Below, piece after piece: positions 18,412 through 26,131 of a stretch of 54,757 nt of DNA (position 1 is its first letter; each line of letters opens with the position of its first letter). The DNA comes from Candidatus Pacearchaeota archaeon (GTDB lineage: Archaea; Nanobdellota; Nanobdellia; Pacearchaeales; GW2011-AR1): positions 1 through 54,757 of the forward strand of contig JAFCFJ010000004.1 in the NCBI GenBank assembly GCA_017608705.1. Reading direction: 5' to 3'. The notes beneath the pieces are model-generated. The model saw nothing but the letters and a program-made list of their open reading frames with translations. It was not told where the DNA came from and made no database searches. The translations under genes and the position numbers were made by a program.

Positions 18412-19428
18412 TTATGGTAGAAATTCTGGGCCAAGCTCTTCCAGCATGTCTCGGTGCGAGTTGAAGTAATCACGAGCTTTTTTCAGTATCTTTATAAGAT
18501 ATTCAGCAACAGCATTTTTCAAGTCGAGAGGGTGAAGTTTCTTTTCTGAGAACAATGTTTCGAGCTCTTCGTAATTGTTTAGCTCGAGAGTTCCACCGTA
18601 TTTTGGTTCGCGCTCTATTTTCATCTTGCCTTCTGCAGGAAAGATTATGAAGCGGGCCAGCTGTAATATTGGATTATCCTCTGCTATGCCCTCAGGACAA
18701 TAGGCTTTTCTTATCTTTTCCCTTATACCCTCCTCTGAATCATAAACCTTTATATGTGTCTTTGGCAAGCTTGCGCTCATTTTTGTCCCTGGCCCTTGCA
18801 AGCTCGCAACAAGAGGTGTCATAATTTCGACACGTTTCTTGTAACCGAGCATTGGCAAGAGCTCGCGTGCGAGAGCCATTATGTGTCTCTGGTCTATACC
18901 ACCGAGCTGTATATCAACATCAAGATATTGCTCGTCAAGAGCCTGCATTACAGGATAAATCAACTCGCTTACTTTCGGATTCTTCATTCTTGTTACCTCT
19001 GAGGCAGCACGCATAGCTCTCTTTACCGTAGTGATAGTTGAGCCACGCAGAACATCAAGCACATAATTTTTGTTCAGCTGGAACTCGCTTCCTCTTACGA
19101 ATTTTGGTTTCTTTTCCCATGGTAGTGCAAGCTCTATACATTTCTTAACATATTCAGCTTTTTTGTCAAGCACTTCCCATCTAGTTTTCAGGTCATCGAG
19201 CGCAGCGTGAAGATCAGCGATCAATATCTTTGTTTCTATGCCAGCCTTTTCAAAATCTAGAATCTTGCTGAATGGAATGAAATATCCAAGATGCACCGGT
19301 CCTGTTGGTGCAATTCCACAATAAGCTTTTGGATGCTGTTTTTCTTCCAGCAAAGCATGCAACTCTTCCTTCGTTATGATTTCCGCAGTATTTCTTGTTA
19401 CGAGCTCAAACCTTTGCTTAGCATCCAT
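18412..19428 (-). CDS. tyrS: Tyrosyl-tRNA synthetase (archaeal type)
   Basis: Class I synthetase charging tRNA-Tyr, 338 aa, the short archaeal/eukaryotic form. The HIGH-type motif reads APTGPVHLGY (about 38-47), the tyrosine-binding region includes QALDEQYLDVDIQLGGIDQR, and the KMSKS-type loop is GTKMSAS (about 218). It stands alone, convergent with hsp20. Confidence 0.95.
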   Translation of the reverse strand: MDAKQRFELVTRNTAEIITKEELHALLEEKQHPKAYCGIAPTGPVHLGYFIPFSKILDFEKAGIETKILIADLHAALDDLKTRWEVLDKKAEYVKKCIELALPWEKKPKFVRGSEFQLNKNYVLDVLRGSTITTVKRAMRAASEVTRMKNPKVSELIYPVMQALDEQYLDVDIQLGGIDQRHIMALARELLPMLGYKKRVEIMTPLVASLQGPGTKMSASLPKTHIKVYDSEEGIREKIRKAYCPEGIAEDNPILQLARFIIFPAEGKMKIEREPKYGGTLELNNYEELETLFSEKKLHPLDLKNAVAEYLIKILKKARDYFNSHRDMLEELGPEFLP

Positions 19429-19512
19429 GGTTTTTTCATGCTACGCTAGTTTAATAATTTTACTGAGAAACAAAAAACAAATATTTAAAAACCGCCGGTT
19501 ATTGGTTAGGGC

Positions 19513-19785
19513 ATGACAGCAGAAATAGCAAATATGGCCTCATTGCTTGGAATTTCTCCTGCCTTGCTTGTGCTTGTCCTAGTATGGAGTCTTGCATGGA
19601 AAGGCATAGCGTTATGGAAAGCAGCAAGGAAAGGACATCTTGTGTGGTTTGTAGTGCTGTTGCTTGTGAATACAGTAGGCATTCTCGAAATCTTGTACGT
19701 GTTCCTGTTTTCAGAGCTGAAAATTTCTTACGAAGCAAACGTTCGCAAGAGTGGAGTGCGGAGAAAAAGAAAAAGCAAGAAATAG
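19513..19785 (+). CDS. DUF5652-like small membrane protein
   Basis: A 90-aa integral membrane protein with two hydrophobic helices (about 17-37 and 43-66) separated by a basic turn (KAARKGHLVW) and a very basic tail (RRKRKSKK). The pattern WSLAWKGIALWKAAR...WFVVLLLVNTVGILEILY is that of the DUF5652 family found in archaea and candidate bacterial phyla; its function is unknown. The TATA box AATATTTAAAAACC (about 19479-19492) suggests an almost leaderless transcript. Confidence 0.75.
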   Translation: MTAEIANMASLLGISPALLVLVLVWSLAWKGIALWKAARKGHLVWFVVLLLVNTVGILEILYVFLFSELKISYEANVRKSGVRRKRKSKK

Positions 19786-19888
19786 ACCACACAATAGAAT
19801 TCTAAACACAAGAGTATGTGAAAAGCTATTTTTCGACTTATATTTTTTCATACAGAAATTAGTTTAAATAAGCCTACGAGATATTTTC

Positions 19889-20851
19889 ATGGCAGCTGTG
19901 CCAAAGTGGAGTGCTACCAAGATAAAGATAGCAAGCGAGTGCTTACAGAAATATAAGCTTATTTATGTTGATAAAATAAAACCGGTGACGAAAGCTGACA
20001 TAGCTCTTGGGCTTTTTCTCCATAGGGCAATAGAGAAGATATTCAAAGATGGTAAGCTAAGATACAAAAGTGCCGAGAGCTATGCGAATGCTATGGGCGC
20101 ACAATGGGTAGTAACTGTTGTAAAGCCGGGGATGATTCAGGGAAGAAAAATTGAATGGAAGGATGACAAGGAACCGTGGATATTAAAGCATAAAATAAAG
20201 GAGATTTGTAAAAATATTCATGAGAGATACGCGAGGGAATATGAAGAAGGTATTATGCCTCTTGCTCAAGAAGTGCATTTCGAGTTTGAATTTGGGGGCA
20301 GACGTTTTGAGGGCTATATCGATGAGATCAGGCCTCAAGCAACGATACGGGACCATAAATCAACAGAATTCGTGCCAAATGAAATAGCACTTGAATATGA
20401 TCCACAGTTTACACTTTACGCCCTTGCTATAGCAGTGATTTGTTGCCATAACAGTGAATTTGCACAAGTAGTAGGTGTAAGCGAAAGGAATAATACGAAA
20501 CCCTTAGATTTACTTGAAATAATAAATCTAGAATACTACAGTTTGCAAGATAACGAAGTGATCAATGTTGCGAGGAGAACACCAAAACATTATCATGCCT
20601 TAGTTGACATGCTCCAGGGCTTGGAGAAAAATATTATCGATGGAAATTTTTATCCAAGATATGGTTCGCATTGCAAATATTGTCAGGTTGCTCATGCATG
20701 CCTGCCACGTCAGCAAGAATATGAGAAGCAAATCTTTCTCTACGATATTCCGGTGCTAGGCACAAGGAATAAAGAGCCAGGAGAAAAACAGCTGAGACTG
20801 AAGTTTCCAAGGAAGAAAGCCAAGAGAGCGGGAGAGAAAGTTAGGGCTTAG
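19889..20851 (+). CDS. PD-(D/E)XK nuclease with Fe-S cysteines (Cas4/RecB-like)
   Basis: A 320-aa RecB-family nuclease. The core motif runs from FEGYIDEIRP to the D-x-K motif RDHKS (about 152), followed by a QxxxYALA helix. One Cys near the N-terminus (Cys18) and a CxxCxxxxxC group at the end (CKYCQVAHAC, about 260-269) are spaced like the four Cys that hold a [4Fe-4S] cluster in Cas4 and AddB nucleases. No cas genes are nearby, so a repair or DNA-end-processing role is more likely than CRISPR adaptation. Its 3' end overlaps the convergent thiolase gene by 11 nt. Confidence 0.82.
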   Translation: MAAVPKWSATKIKIASECLQKYKLIYVDKIKPVTKADIALGLFLHRAIEKIFKDGKLRYKSAESYANAMGAQWVVTVVKPGMIQGRKIEWKDDKEPWILKHKIKEICKNIHERYAREYEEGIMPLAQEVHFEFEFGGRRFEGYIDEIRPQATIRDHKSTEFVPNEIALEYDPQFTLYALAIAVICCHNSEFAQVVGVSERNNTKPLDLLEIINLEYYSLQDNEVINVARRTPKHYHALVDMLQGLEKNIIDGNFYPRYGSHCKYCQVAHACLPRQQEYEKQIFLYDIPVLGTRNKEPGEKQLRLKFPRKKAKRAGEKVRA

Positions 20852-21701
20852 CATGCGGGAATGCAATTCCAAGTAGCTCGCACGCCTTACATATCTCGCG
20901 TCTTGATGGCTCGCCACATTTCTTACAATATCTTAGCTTTTCTATCCTGTCGCTCAGCTTATTTCTCATTTTTTCTATCAGCTTGAGGTTATTCATAACA
21001 ATGTTAAGCTTCTTTTCCTTGCTCATACCACTCAAGAATTTTCGCGCTTCTAGCCTGTAGCTCTCAAGCAAGCATGGACATTTTTCATACACCACAGGCA
21101 GTTTCAGCATTTTGGTATAGCGTGTTGTTTCCTTGTTTGTTACAAAGTAAAGTGGTTTTATTCTCGGAACAAATTTTTTATCACGTATTATGCCCACCAA
21201 AGGCCCGGATGTTAAACTCAGCATAGGGCTACCCTTGAAAAAATTGATCAGGGCAGTCTCTGCTTCATCATCAAGATTGTGGCCAGTAGCGAGCTTGTCA
21301 GCCTTCATCTTTCTCGCTTCTCTATTTATCACCCACTTCTTGACTATACCACAGACAGCACAGTTATTCAGCCTGAGCTTTGACTGGACACCAAGTCTTA
21401 TATAGCACATTCTGGCACCAAAGTGCTCTACCATCTTATAAACCCTTAGCTTTATACCATAGTCTTGACAAAACTGCTTTACAGCGTGAAAACATTTTTC
21501 GCTATACTTACCAAGCCCAAGATCTATATGGAATGCTTTCACTTCATAGCCAAATTTCTCGAGAAGATATGCTACTGTTGTCGAATCCTTACCGCCAGAC
21601 ATAGCCACTACAACGCTCTCATTTTTACTAAGCAAGCCATACTTCTTTATTGTTTCCTTCACTGTATTCTCAAACTTTACAAGAAATCTTTCTTTTTTCA
21701 T
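20841..21701 (-). CDS. tRNA 2-thiolase of the TtuA/Ncs6 family, lacking the N-terminal zinc finger
   Basis: ATP-dependent enzyme that activates a tRNA uridine for 2-thiolation. The PP-loop SGGKDS (about 35-40), the CAVCG motif, the LATGHNLDDEAET helix, the VPRIKPL segment, the second catalytic-type Cys region (YEKCPCL) and a C-terminal zinc finger (CKKC...CKAC) are present. The N-terminal CxxC...CxxC finger usual in this family is absent: the protein begins shortly before the helix leading to the PP-loop. The start at ATG 21701 is preferred over the TTG at 21710. It is last in the isc operon, which can supply sulfur. Whether it modifies U34 or U54 is not decidable here. Confidence 0.87.
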   Translation of the reverse strand: MKKERFLVKFENTVKETIKKYGLLSKNESVVVAMSGGKDSTTVAYLLEKFGYEVKAFHIDLGLGKYSEKCFHAVKQFCQDYGIKLRVYKMVEHFGARMCYIRLGVQSKLRLNNCAVCGIVKKWVINREARKMKADKLATGHNLDDEAETALINFFKGSPMLSLTSGPLVGIIRDKKFVPRIKPLYFVTNKETTRYTKMLKLPVVYEKCPCLLESYRLEARKFLSGMSKEKKLNIVMNNLKLIEKMRNKLSDRIEKLRYCKKCGEPSRREICKACELLGIAFPHAKP

Positions 21702-21706
21702 TTTCT

Positions 21707-21979
21707 TCAATCATTATGCTTCTTTTCTCTATTTACAGCATCCTTACCCAAATTTTGAATAAAGAATATCTTCTTGTGGCCATGGACAAGCTTCTCCAGT
21801 TCGCTGAGCTCTTTTACAAAACCAGTTGTTTCCAGCTCTACTTTTTCACCTCTCGCGATTGCTTCTTCCATTAGCTCCTTCACCTGCTCTATGCCAAGGG
21901 CATAAGCATAGCCACCGTTTTTATAATCAATTCGGCAATATAGCTTGCCTTCATAAATTTGTATTGGTTTGATTTTCAT
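21707..21979 (-). CDS. Small unknown protein in the isc operon
   Basis: Not recognised. A 90-aa soluble protein (KIKPIQIYEGKLYC start, helical middle KELMEEAIARGEK). Its start codon lies inside the end of iscU, overlapping it by 29 nt in another frame, and its stop lies 5 nt before the thiolase ATG, so it is surely translated with these genes. It contains a single Cys. A role in sulfur transfer or tRNA thiolation is suggested only by position. Confidence 0.7.
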   Translation of the reverse strand: MKIKPIQIYEGKLYCRIDYKNGGYAYALGIEQVKELMEEAIARGEKVELETTGFVKELSELEKLVHGHKKIFFIQNLGKDAVNREKKHND

Positions 21980-22394
21980 CTTTTCTCCTTTTTGCTCTTA
22001 CCTTTTTCTTCTTTTCATAATCTTCTATCGCTTTGTGCAACGCATCAGCTGCAAGATTAGAGCAATGCATCTTTATTGGCGGCAAGCCATCGAGCGCGTC
22101 AGCAATATCTTTCCTGCTTAATTTTTTTGCCTCCTTCAGCGTTTTACCTTTTGCTAATTCTGTAAGCATGCTGCTCGTGGCTATTGCTGCGGCACAGCCC
22201 ATTGTCTGGAATTTTATATCCTTGATATATTCCTCTTCGCCTTTTTTTGTTTTTCTCTTTCCTACCTTGATATAGACCCACATTATATCACCGCACACAG
22301 GATTTCCAACTTTTCCTGTGCCATCAGCATTCTTGATCTCGCCAACATTTTTTGGATTGGTGAAGTGCTCTATTACCTTCTTGCTATATTTCAT
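21951..22394 (-). CDS. iscU: Fe-S cluster scaffold protein IscU/NifU-like
   Basis: Scaffold on which Fe-S clusters are assembled from IscS-derived sulfur, 147 aa. The three conserved ligands are present: Cys34 in PVCGD (with Asp36), Cys67 in MGCAAAIA and Cys111 in MHCSNLA. The C-terminal 20 residues are a charged extension. Its ATG overlaps the stop of the DUF1858 gene (ATGA). Confidence 0.95.
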   Translation of the reverse strand: MKYSKKVIEHFTNPKNVGEIKNADGTGKVGNPVCGDIMWVYIKVGKRKTKKGEEEYIKDIKFQTMGCAAAIATSSMLTELAKGKTLKEAKKLSRKDIADALDGLPPIKMHCSNLAADALHKAIEDYEKKKKVRAKRRKDENQTNTNL

Positions 22395-22642
22395 TTTTTC
22401 TCTTTTAGTTTTTTATTCAGTAATTTCACAATCTCGTCAGGATCAAGGCCGTGAGCAATACAGCCCTGCTCTATTGTTTCTTGCATTGCCATCGGACAGC
22501 CTACACAAGCCATACCTTTTTCCATCAGGAGCATTGCCGCTTCCGGATATTTCTGCAAGAGTTCCTGGAATGTCATTTCTTTGCTTATTCTTTCTTTCTC
22601 AAATTTCTTAGCACTGTTCTTGTTTTTCATTTGGTCCTTCAT
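22391..22642 (-). CDS. DUF1858 redox-disulfide domain protein
   Basis: An 83-aa DUF1858 protein, a helical domain with a CxxC pair (ACVGCPMA, Cys46 and Cys49) and family features KYPEAAMLLMEKGM and HGLDPDEIVKLLN. Members often accompany redox or hybrid-cluster proteins. It lies between iscS and iscU with ATGA overlaps on both sides, suggesting a part in sulfur or electron transfer in cluster assembly. Confidence 0.85.
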   Translation of the reverse strand: MKDQMKNKNSAKKFEKERISKEMTFQELLQKYPEAAMLLMEKGMACVGCPMAMQETIEQGCIAHGLDPDEIVKLLNKKLKEKK

Positions 22643-23796
22643 TTAAACGGGCTTATTCTCCTTAGTTTTCTTACGCTCTCTTCTATGGCAGAGGTAACGT
22701 ATTCTATCTCGTCTTCGGTAAGAGGATAAGCCAGAGTAAGTCTCAGAGAACCATGTGCCTCAAGCTCGCTCAGACCGAGAGCAAGCAACACATGACTGGG
22801 CTCGAGTTTGTGCGAAGAACATGCAGAGCCAGTAGAGCAAGCTATGCCTTTTTTATCAAGCATCAATACAAGAGCTTCGCCCTCTATACCTTGAAACGAC
22901 ACATTGATGTTGTTGAAAATCCGTTTTTCTTTGCTTCCATTAAGCCTTACACCTTGTATCTCGAGCAGCCTCTCTAGTAGTTTGTTTCTTGTCTTCTCTA
23001 TGTTTTTGTATTCATTGCCAGAAATTTTTTTAACAGCGATTTCACTTGCCTTTCCTAAGCCCACTATTCCTGCTGTATTTTCTGTACCGCTCCTTAGCCC
23101 TTGTTCATGGCCCCCACCACTTAGCAGTGCTTTCAGCTTTACACCATTACGCACATAGAGAGCGCCAACACCTTTCGGTCCGAAAAGCTTGTGCGCGGAT
23201 ATGCTCAACAAATCCACCTTTATTTTTTTCATATCAAGTTTCAATTTTCCAAAACTTTGGACAGCATCTGTATGGAAATAAATGCCATGCTCTTGGCATA
23301 TTTTTGCAATCTTCTTTATGGGCTGTATCGTGCCAATTTCGTTATTAATATGCATTATGGAAACAAGCAGAGTTTCATCTCGTATCTCTTGCTCTAGCCT
23401 GTCAAGATCTACAATTCCTTCACTATCTACAGGTATGTAACTCACATCATATCCTTGCTTTTCTAGTGTTTTGCATGTTTCAAGCACAGCAGGATGCTCT
23501 ATTGCGCTCGTTATTATGTGCTTCTTGTCAGGATGTGCAAGCGCTAGCCCTTCTATCGCAAGATTGTCCGCTTCTGTTCCGCCACTTGTAAATACTATCT
23601 CCTCGGGCTTAGCATTTATCACGCCGGCAACTTTTTCTCTTGCCTTCTCAATAGCTTCTCTTGCCTCACGCCCAAAAGCATGCAAGCTTGATGCATTACC
23701 AAAACGTTCGCTAAAATACGGCAGCATTGCATCTAGCACCTCTCTCGCTACAGGCGTTGTTGCAGCCGCATCCAGATAGATTTTTTTAGTTTTCAT
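22639..23796 (-). CDS. iscS: Cysteine desulfurase IscS/NifS
   Basis: PLP enzyme releasing sulfur from cysteine as persulfide, 385 aa. The PLP lysine is in SAHKLFGPKG (about 203), the PLP-binding histidine region in SAIEHPAV, and the mobile catalytic Cys loop in ACSTGSACSS (about 320-325). It is the first enzyme gene of the operon, 40 nt after the HTH regulator. It probably feeds both IscU and the tRNA thiolases. Confidence 0.96.
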   Translation of the reverse strand: MKTKKIYLDAAATTPVAREVLDAMLPYFSERFGNASSLHAFGREAREAIEKAREKVAGVINAKPEEIVFTSGGTEADNLAIEGLALAHPDKKHIITSAIEHPAVLETCKTLEKQGYDVSYIPVDSEGIVDLDRLEQEIRDETLLVSIMHINNEIGTIQPIKKIAKICQEHGIYFHTDAVQSFGKLKLDMKKIKVDLLSISAHKLFGPKGVGALYVRNGVKLKALLSGGGHEQGLRSGTENTAGIVGLGKASEIAVKKISGNEYKNIEKTRNKLLERLLEIQGVRLNGSKEKRIFNNINVSFQGIEGEALVLMLDKKGIACSTGSACSSHKLEPSHVLLALGLSELEAHGSLRLTLAYPLTEDEIEYVTSAIEESVRKLRRISPFK

Positions 23797-23835
23797 TTTC
23801 CAAAACTTGTGCTTTTATTTTGTATTTTCAACATT

Positions 23836-24201
23836 TCAGTAGATTGGTCTCATACCACATTTTTTTATTATCCCTTCATTATATTTCTTGCATATCTCAC
23901 ACGAAAATCCAGATTTTTTCATCAAGCCAAGCAGGCGTAGCATTTCTTTTACTGCAAGCTTCTCGTTTCTTGCTATCCTTATTGCACTTTTTTCTATTTC
24001 CTGCTTTATCTTGTCAGGAAACTTTATCCCTCTCGCTCTTTTTCTACTCAAATATTGCGATACTGCAGCCTTGCTTACACCAAGTATCTCGCCCGCCTTT
24101 TCATAGCTCAACCCATGCTTTCTCGTAAGCAATCTTGCCAGCTCACGCCGTATTGCAGGAATTAAGTACCAAACTTCTATTTCCTGTGGTAACGCATACA
24201 T
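23836..24201 (-). CDS. HTH regulator with C-terminal cysteine motif, probable regulator of the isc operon
   Basis: A 121-aa regulator of the archaeal XRE-like kind (COG2522-type). The helix-turn-helix is KAGEILGVSKAAVSQYLS (about 35-52). The end carries three Cys in a C-x2-C-x10-C pattern (101, 104, 115), suited to a metal or Fe-S cluster. It is the first gene of the isc operon. A perfect palindrome, TGTTAAC-N4-GTTAACA, lies between its TATA box and its ATG (leaderless), so autorepression is likely. This would be an archaeal counterpart of IscR/SufR control, by inference. Confidence 0.8.
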   Translation of the reverse strand: MYALPQEIEVWYLIPAIRRELARLLTRKHGLSYEKAGEILGVSKAAVSQYLSRKRARGIKFPDKIKQEIEKSAIRIARNEKLAVKEMLRLLGLMKKSGFSCEICKKYNEGIIKKCGMRPIY

Positions 24202-24232
24202 GTTAACGATAGTTAACAGAAGTTTAAAAGCT
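24201..24232. promoter_or_regulatory. Operator and TATA box of the isc operon
   Basis: The perfect inverted repeat TGTTAACGATAGTTAACA (24201-24218) touches the start codon of the regulator gene, and the TATA box CTTTTAAACT (about 24222-24232) lies directly beside it. A protein bound to the palindrome would block transcription initiation. Confidence 0.7.
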
Positions 24233-24256
24233 TTTTGCTACACGCCTGAAATTTTT

Positions 24257-24801
24257 TTATCGTGCCAGATACAAAGGGATAGGAAACTGGGAGAATTCTT
24301 CAAGCAAGTTTGTTCCATAAATTAGTCTTGATAGAGCTTCAGCCTCAAGCTTAGCATCTTCCAATGCGTTGTGTTTTCCTTGTCGTTTTGGCAAGGCAAC
24401 ATACTCTAAGATTTTATCGAGGCTCATGGCACTTACACCACAACCGTTGATGAGTTCTGGTGTTTTATCCCGGGACAAGAGCCTTGCATAACACACGCTA
24501 TGGAGGTCAACCACGCGGTATTTCTCAAGCCATGCTGGCACATACAAGCCAGCCCGTTTCATATTGGTAACAAGAAACTCACGGTCAAAAAATACATTTT
24601 GTCCAGCGAGGGTTTTGTCTTCGATAGCATCGGCCCATGAAAGAAAATTTTCAACTAATGTACTGAAGTGCTGCTTGCTTGCAAACTCTTCTATTGTGAA
24701 ACCATTTATCTCTACCGCCTCCTGTGTTATTTCGCTTCCATCCAACGGTTTGCATTCACCATAAAATACCCTGCTGTGGTTTCAAGGTCAAGCACGATCA
24801 T
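24257..24801 (-). pseudogene. DnaQ-like 3'-5' exonuclease, disrupted by internal deletion and frameshift
   Basis: The ORF track shows only the back half from a TTG at 24745. The true start is the ATG at 24801 (MIVLDLETT), which gives the DxE motif of DEDD exonucleases and lies about 26 nt after a TATA box (GATTTATAAAAC). After ETT the frame is lost; homology resumes in another frame as SRVFYGECKPLDGSEI. Roughly 20 residues (the usual GLDP...IGA strand) are missing. The remaining motifs are GQNVFFDREF, VVDLHS and HNALEDAKLEAE. Length 545 nt is not a multiple of three. The enzyme would be an RNase T/DnaQ-type nuclease if intact. Confidence 0.82.
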
Positions 24802-24897
24802 TGTGATTTTTGTATTATCATAATAGTTTTATAAATCTAACTCAGGCTCGCTTCACCGGAATAAATCAGAATAATAAAAATAAAAAGAAACAAAAAG

Positions 24898-25086
24898 CTA
24901 GCTTACGGTTATGGCTTGCACAGGACATTCGTTCGCAGCTTCTTTCGCCTTTTCTGCGAGTTCATCACTTATTTCTTCTTGCTTCGCATAGCTTTTGCCA
25001 TCGCGAAGCTCAAAGATCTCTGGCGCAATAGCAACACAGGCACCACAGCCAATACATTTTTCCTTATCAACTGTCACTTTTGCCAT
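24898..25086 (-). CDS. Ferredoxin, one [4Fe-4S] cluster
   Basis: A 62-aa ferredoxin with ligands Cys11, Cys14, Cys17 (CIGCGAC) and Cys54 (ECP), the one-cluster archaeal/thermophile type. The central second cluster is replaced by a helix (ISDELAEKAKEAA). It is monocistronic, divergent from htpX, and a plausible electron donor for Fe-S or radical-SAM enzymes such as Elp3. Confidence 0.94.
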   Translation of the reverse strand: MAKVTVDKEKCIGCGACVAIAPEIFELRDGKSYAKQEEISDELAEKAKEAANECPVQAITVS

Positions 25087-25172
25087 ATATACTCGCGTGT
25101 AATTGTATATTTAAAATTAGCGCACTTGTGCTTTTTCAGAAAATATTTAAATCTTCTCCACCTTGGCCAAGT

Positions 25173-26066
25173 ATGAGCATGATAAGTATGCCAGCTGAAA
25201 TAAGGAAAAACAAACTTAAATCTGCTTTGTTGCTTGCAAGCATCTTGGGTATTTTTATCTTGCTTGCCTATCTTGTGTCGCGTGTGCTTGCACCTTCATA
25301 TTTCTTCATCATTATGTCGCTCGCCATAGTTTTCTCTCTTGCCTATGTGGTACTTGGTTACTATAATGCAGACCGCATAGCTCTTGCTGCTGTTCATGCC
25401 AAGCCAGCGACAAGAGAGCAGTATTGTGAGTTGTATGAAATTGTTGAGAAACTGTGCAAAAAAGCAAAGTTACCAAAGCCAAGGCTGTATGTTATGCAAA
25501 GCCCACAAATCAATGCCTTCGCTACTGGTCGCTCTCCCGAACACGCGGCAATATGCATAACTACGGGTTGCGTCAAAAAACTGAGCAAAGAAGAGCTTGA
25601 AGGTGTGCTTGCCCATGAACTAAGCCACATTGCGAATTTTGATATAAGATTTATGACACTAACAGCTGTGCTTGTTGGTCTTGTTTCGATACTAGCCCAG
25701 ATTTTTCTCCGTAGCTTGTGGTTTTCATCTCTTGACGATAGAAATGAGCGCAACGGCTTGCTTTTTATAATCGCGATACTGCTTGCAATTCTTGCGCCAA
25801 TAGCAACACAGCTTGTCCAGCTTGCAATTTCACGCCGTCGCGAATTTCTTGCTGATACAAACGCGGCAAGGCTTGGCGAGGCTCGTGGCTTGAGAAATGC
25901 TTTGGTTAAAATAAAATATGATGTAGCGGAAACTCCGAAGCGTGTGGTTCCAGCATTAGCTCCATTGTTCATAGCAAATCCATTCAAGAAAGCGAGCATG
26001 CTGTTGAGTACACATCCACCCATAGATGCACGCATAAAACTACTGGAACAGCTTAGCAAGGCATGA
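25173..26066 (+). CDS. htpX: Membrane zinc metalloprotease HtpX
   Basis: M48-family protease for membrane-protein quality control, about 297 aa. Two N-terminal transmembrane helices (about 13-60) are followed by the zinc motif HELSH (about 147-151), a third zinc-ligand region REFLADTNAAR, and two further hydrophobic segments between them. The ATG at 25173 is preferred over the listed 25080 because the TATA box AAATATTTAAATC (25141-25153) is centred 26 nt before it, giving a leaderless mRNA. Confidence 0.94.
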   Translation: MSMISMPAEIRKNKLKSALLLASILGIFILLAYLVSRVLAPSYFFIIMSLAIVFSLAYVVLGYYNADRIALAAVHAKPATREQYCELYEIVEKLCKKAKLPKPRLYVMQSPQINAFATGRSPEHAAICITTGCVKKLSKEELEGVLAHELSHIANFDIRFMTLTAVLVGLVSILAQIFLRSLWFSSLDDRNERNGLLFIIAILLAILAPIATQLVQLAISRRREFLADTNAARLGEARGLRNALVKIKYDVAETPKRVVPALAPLFIANPFKKASMLLSTHPPIDARIKLLEQLSKA

Positions 26067-26131
26067 TACTGAATGAAAAATATTTTTTTGAGAACAACAA
26101 ACTATTTTAATTAACTGGCTTCTCGTTTGTA

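Noticed and set aside
19889-20851. Cas4 of a CRISPR system
   Set aside because: No repeats, spacers or other cas genes are present; only the nuclease fold and Fe-S cysteines are shared.
24257-24745. Exonuclease as an intact gene from the TTG at 24745
   Set aside because: That start lacks the DxE motif, which is found just upstream in another frame after a good promoter.
25394-26059. 221-aa minus-strand ORF
   Set aside because: Shadow of htpX; low-complexity Ser/Ala-rich translation.
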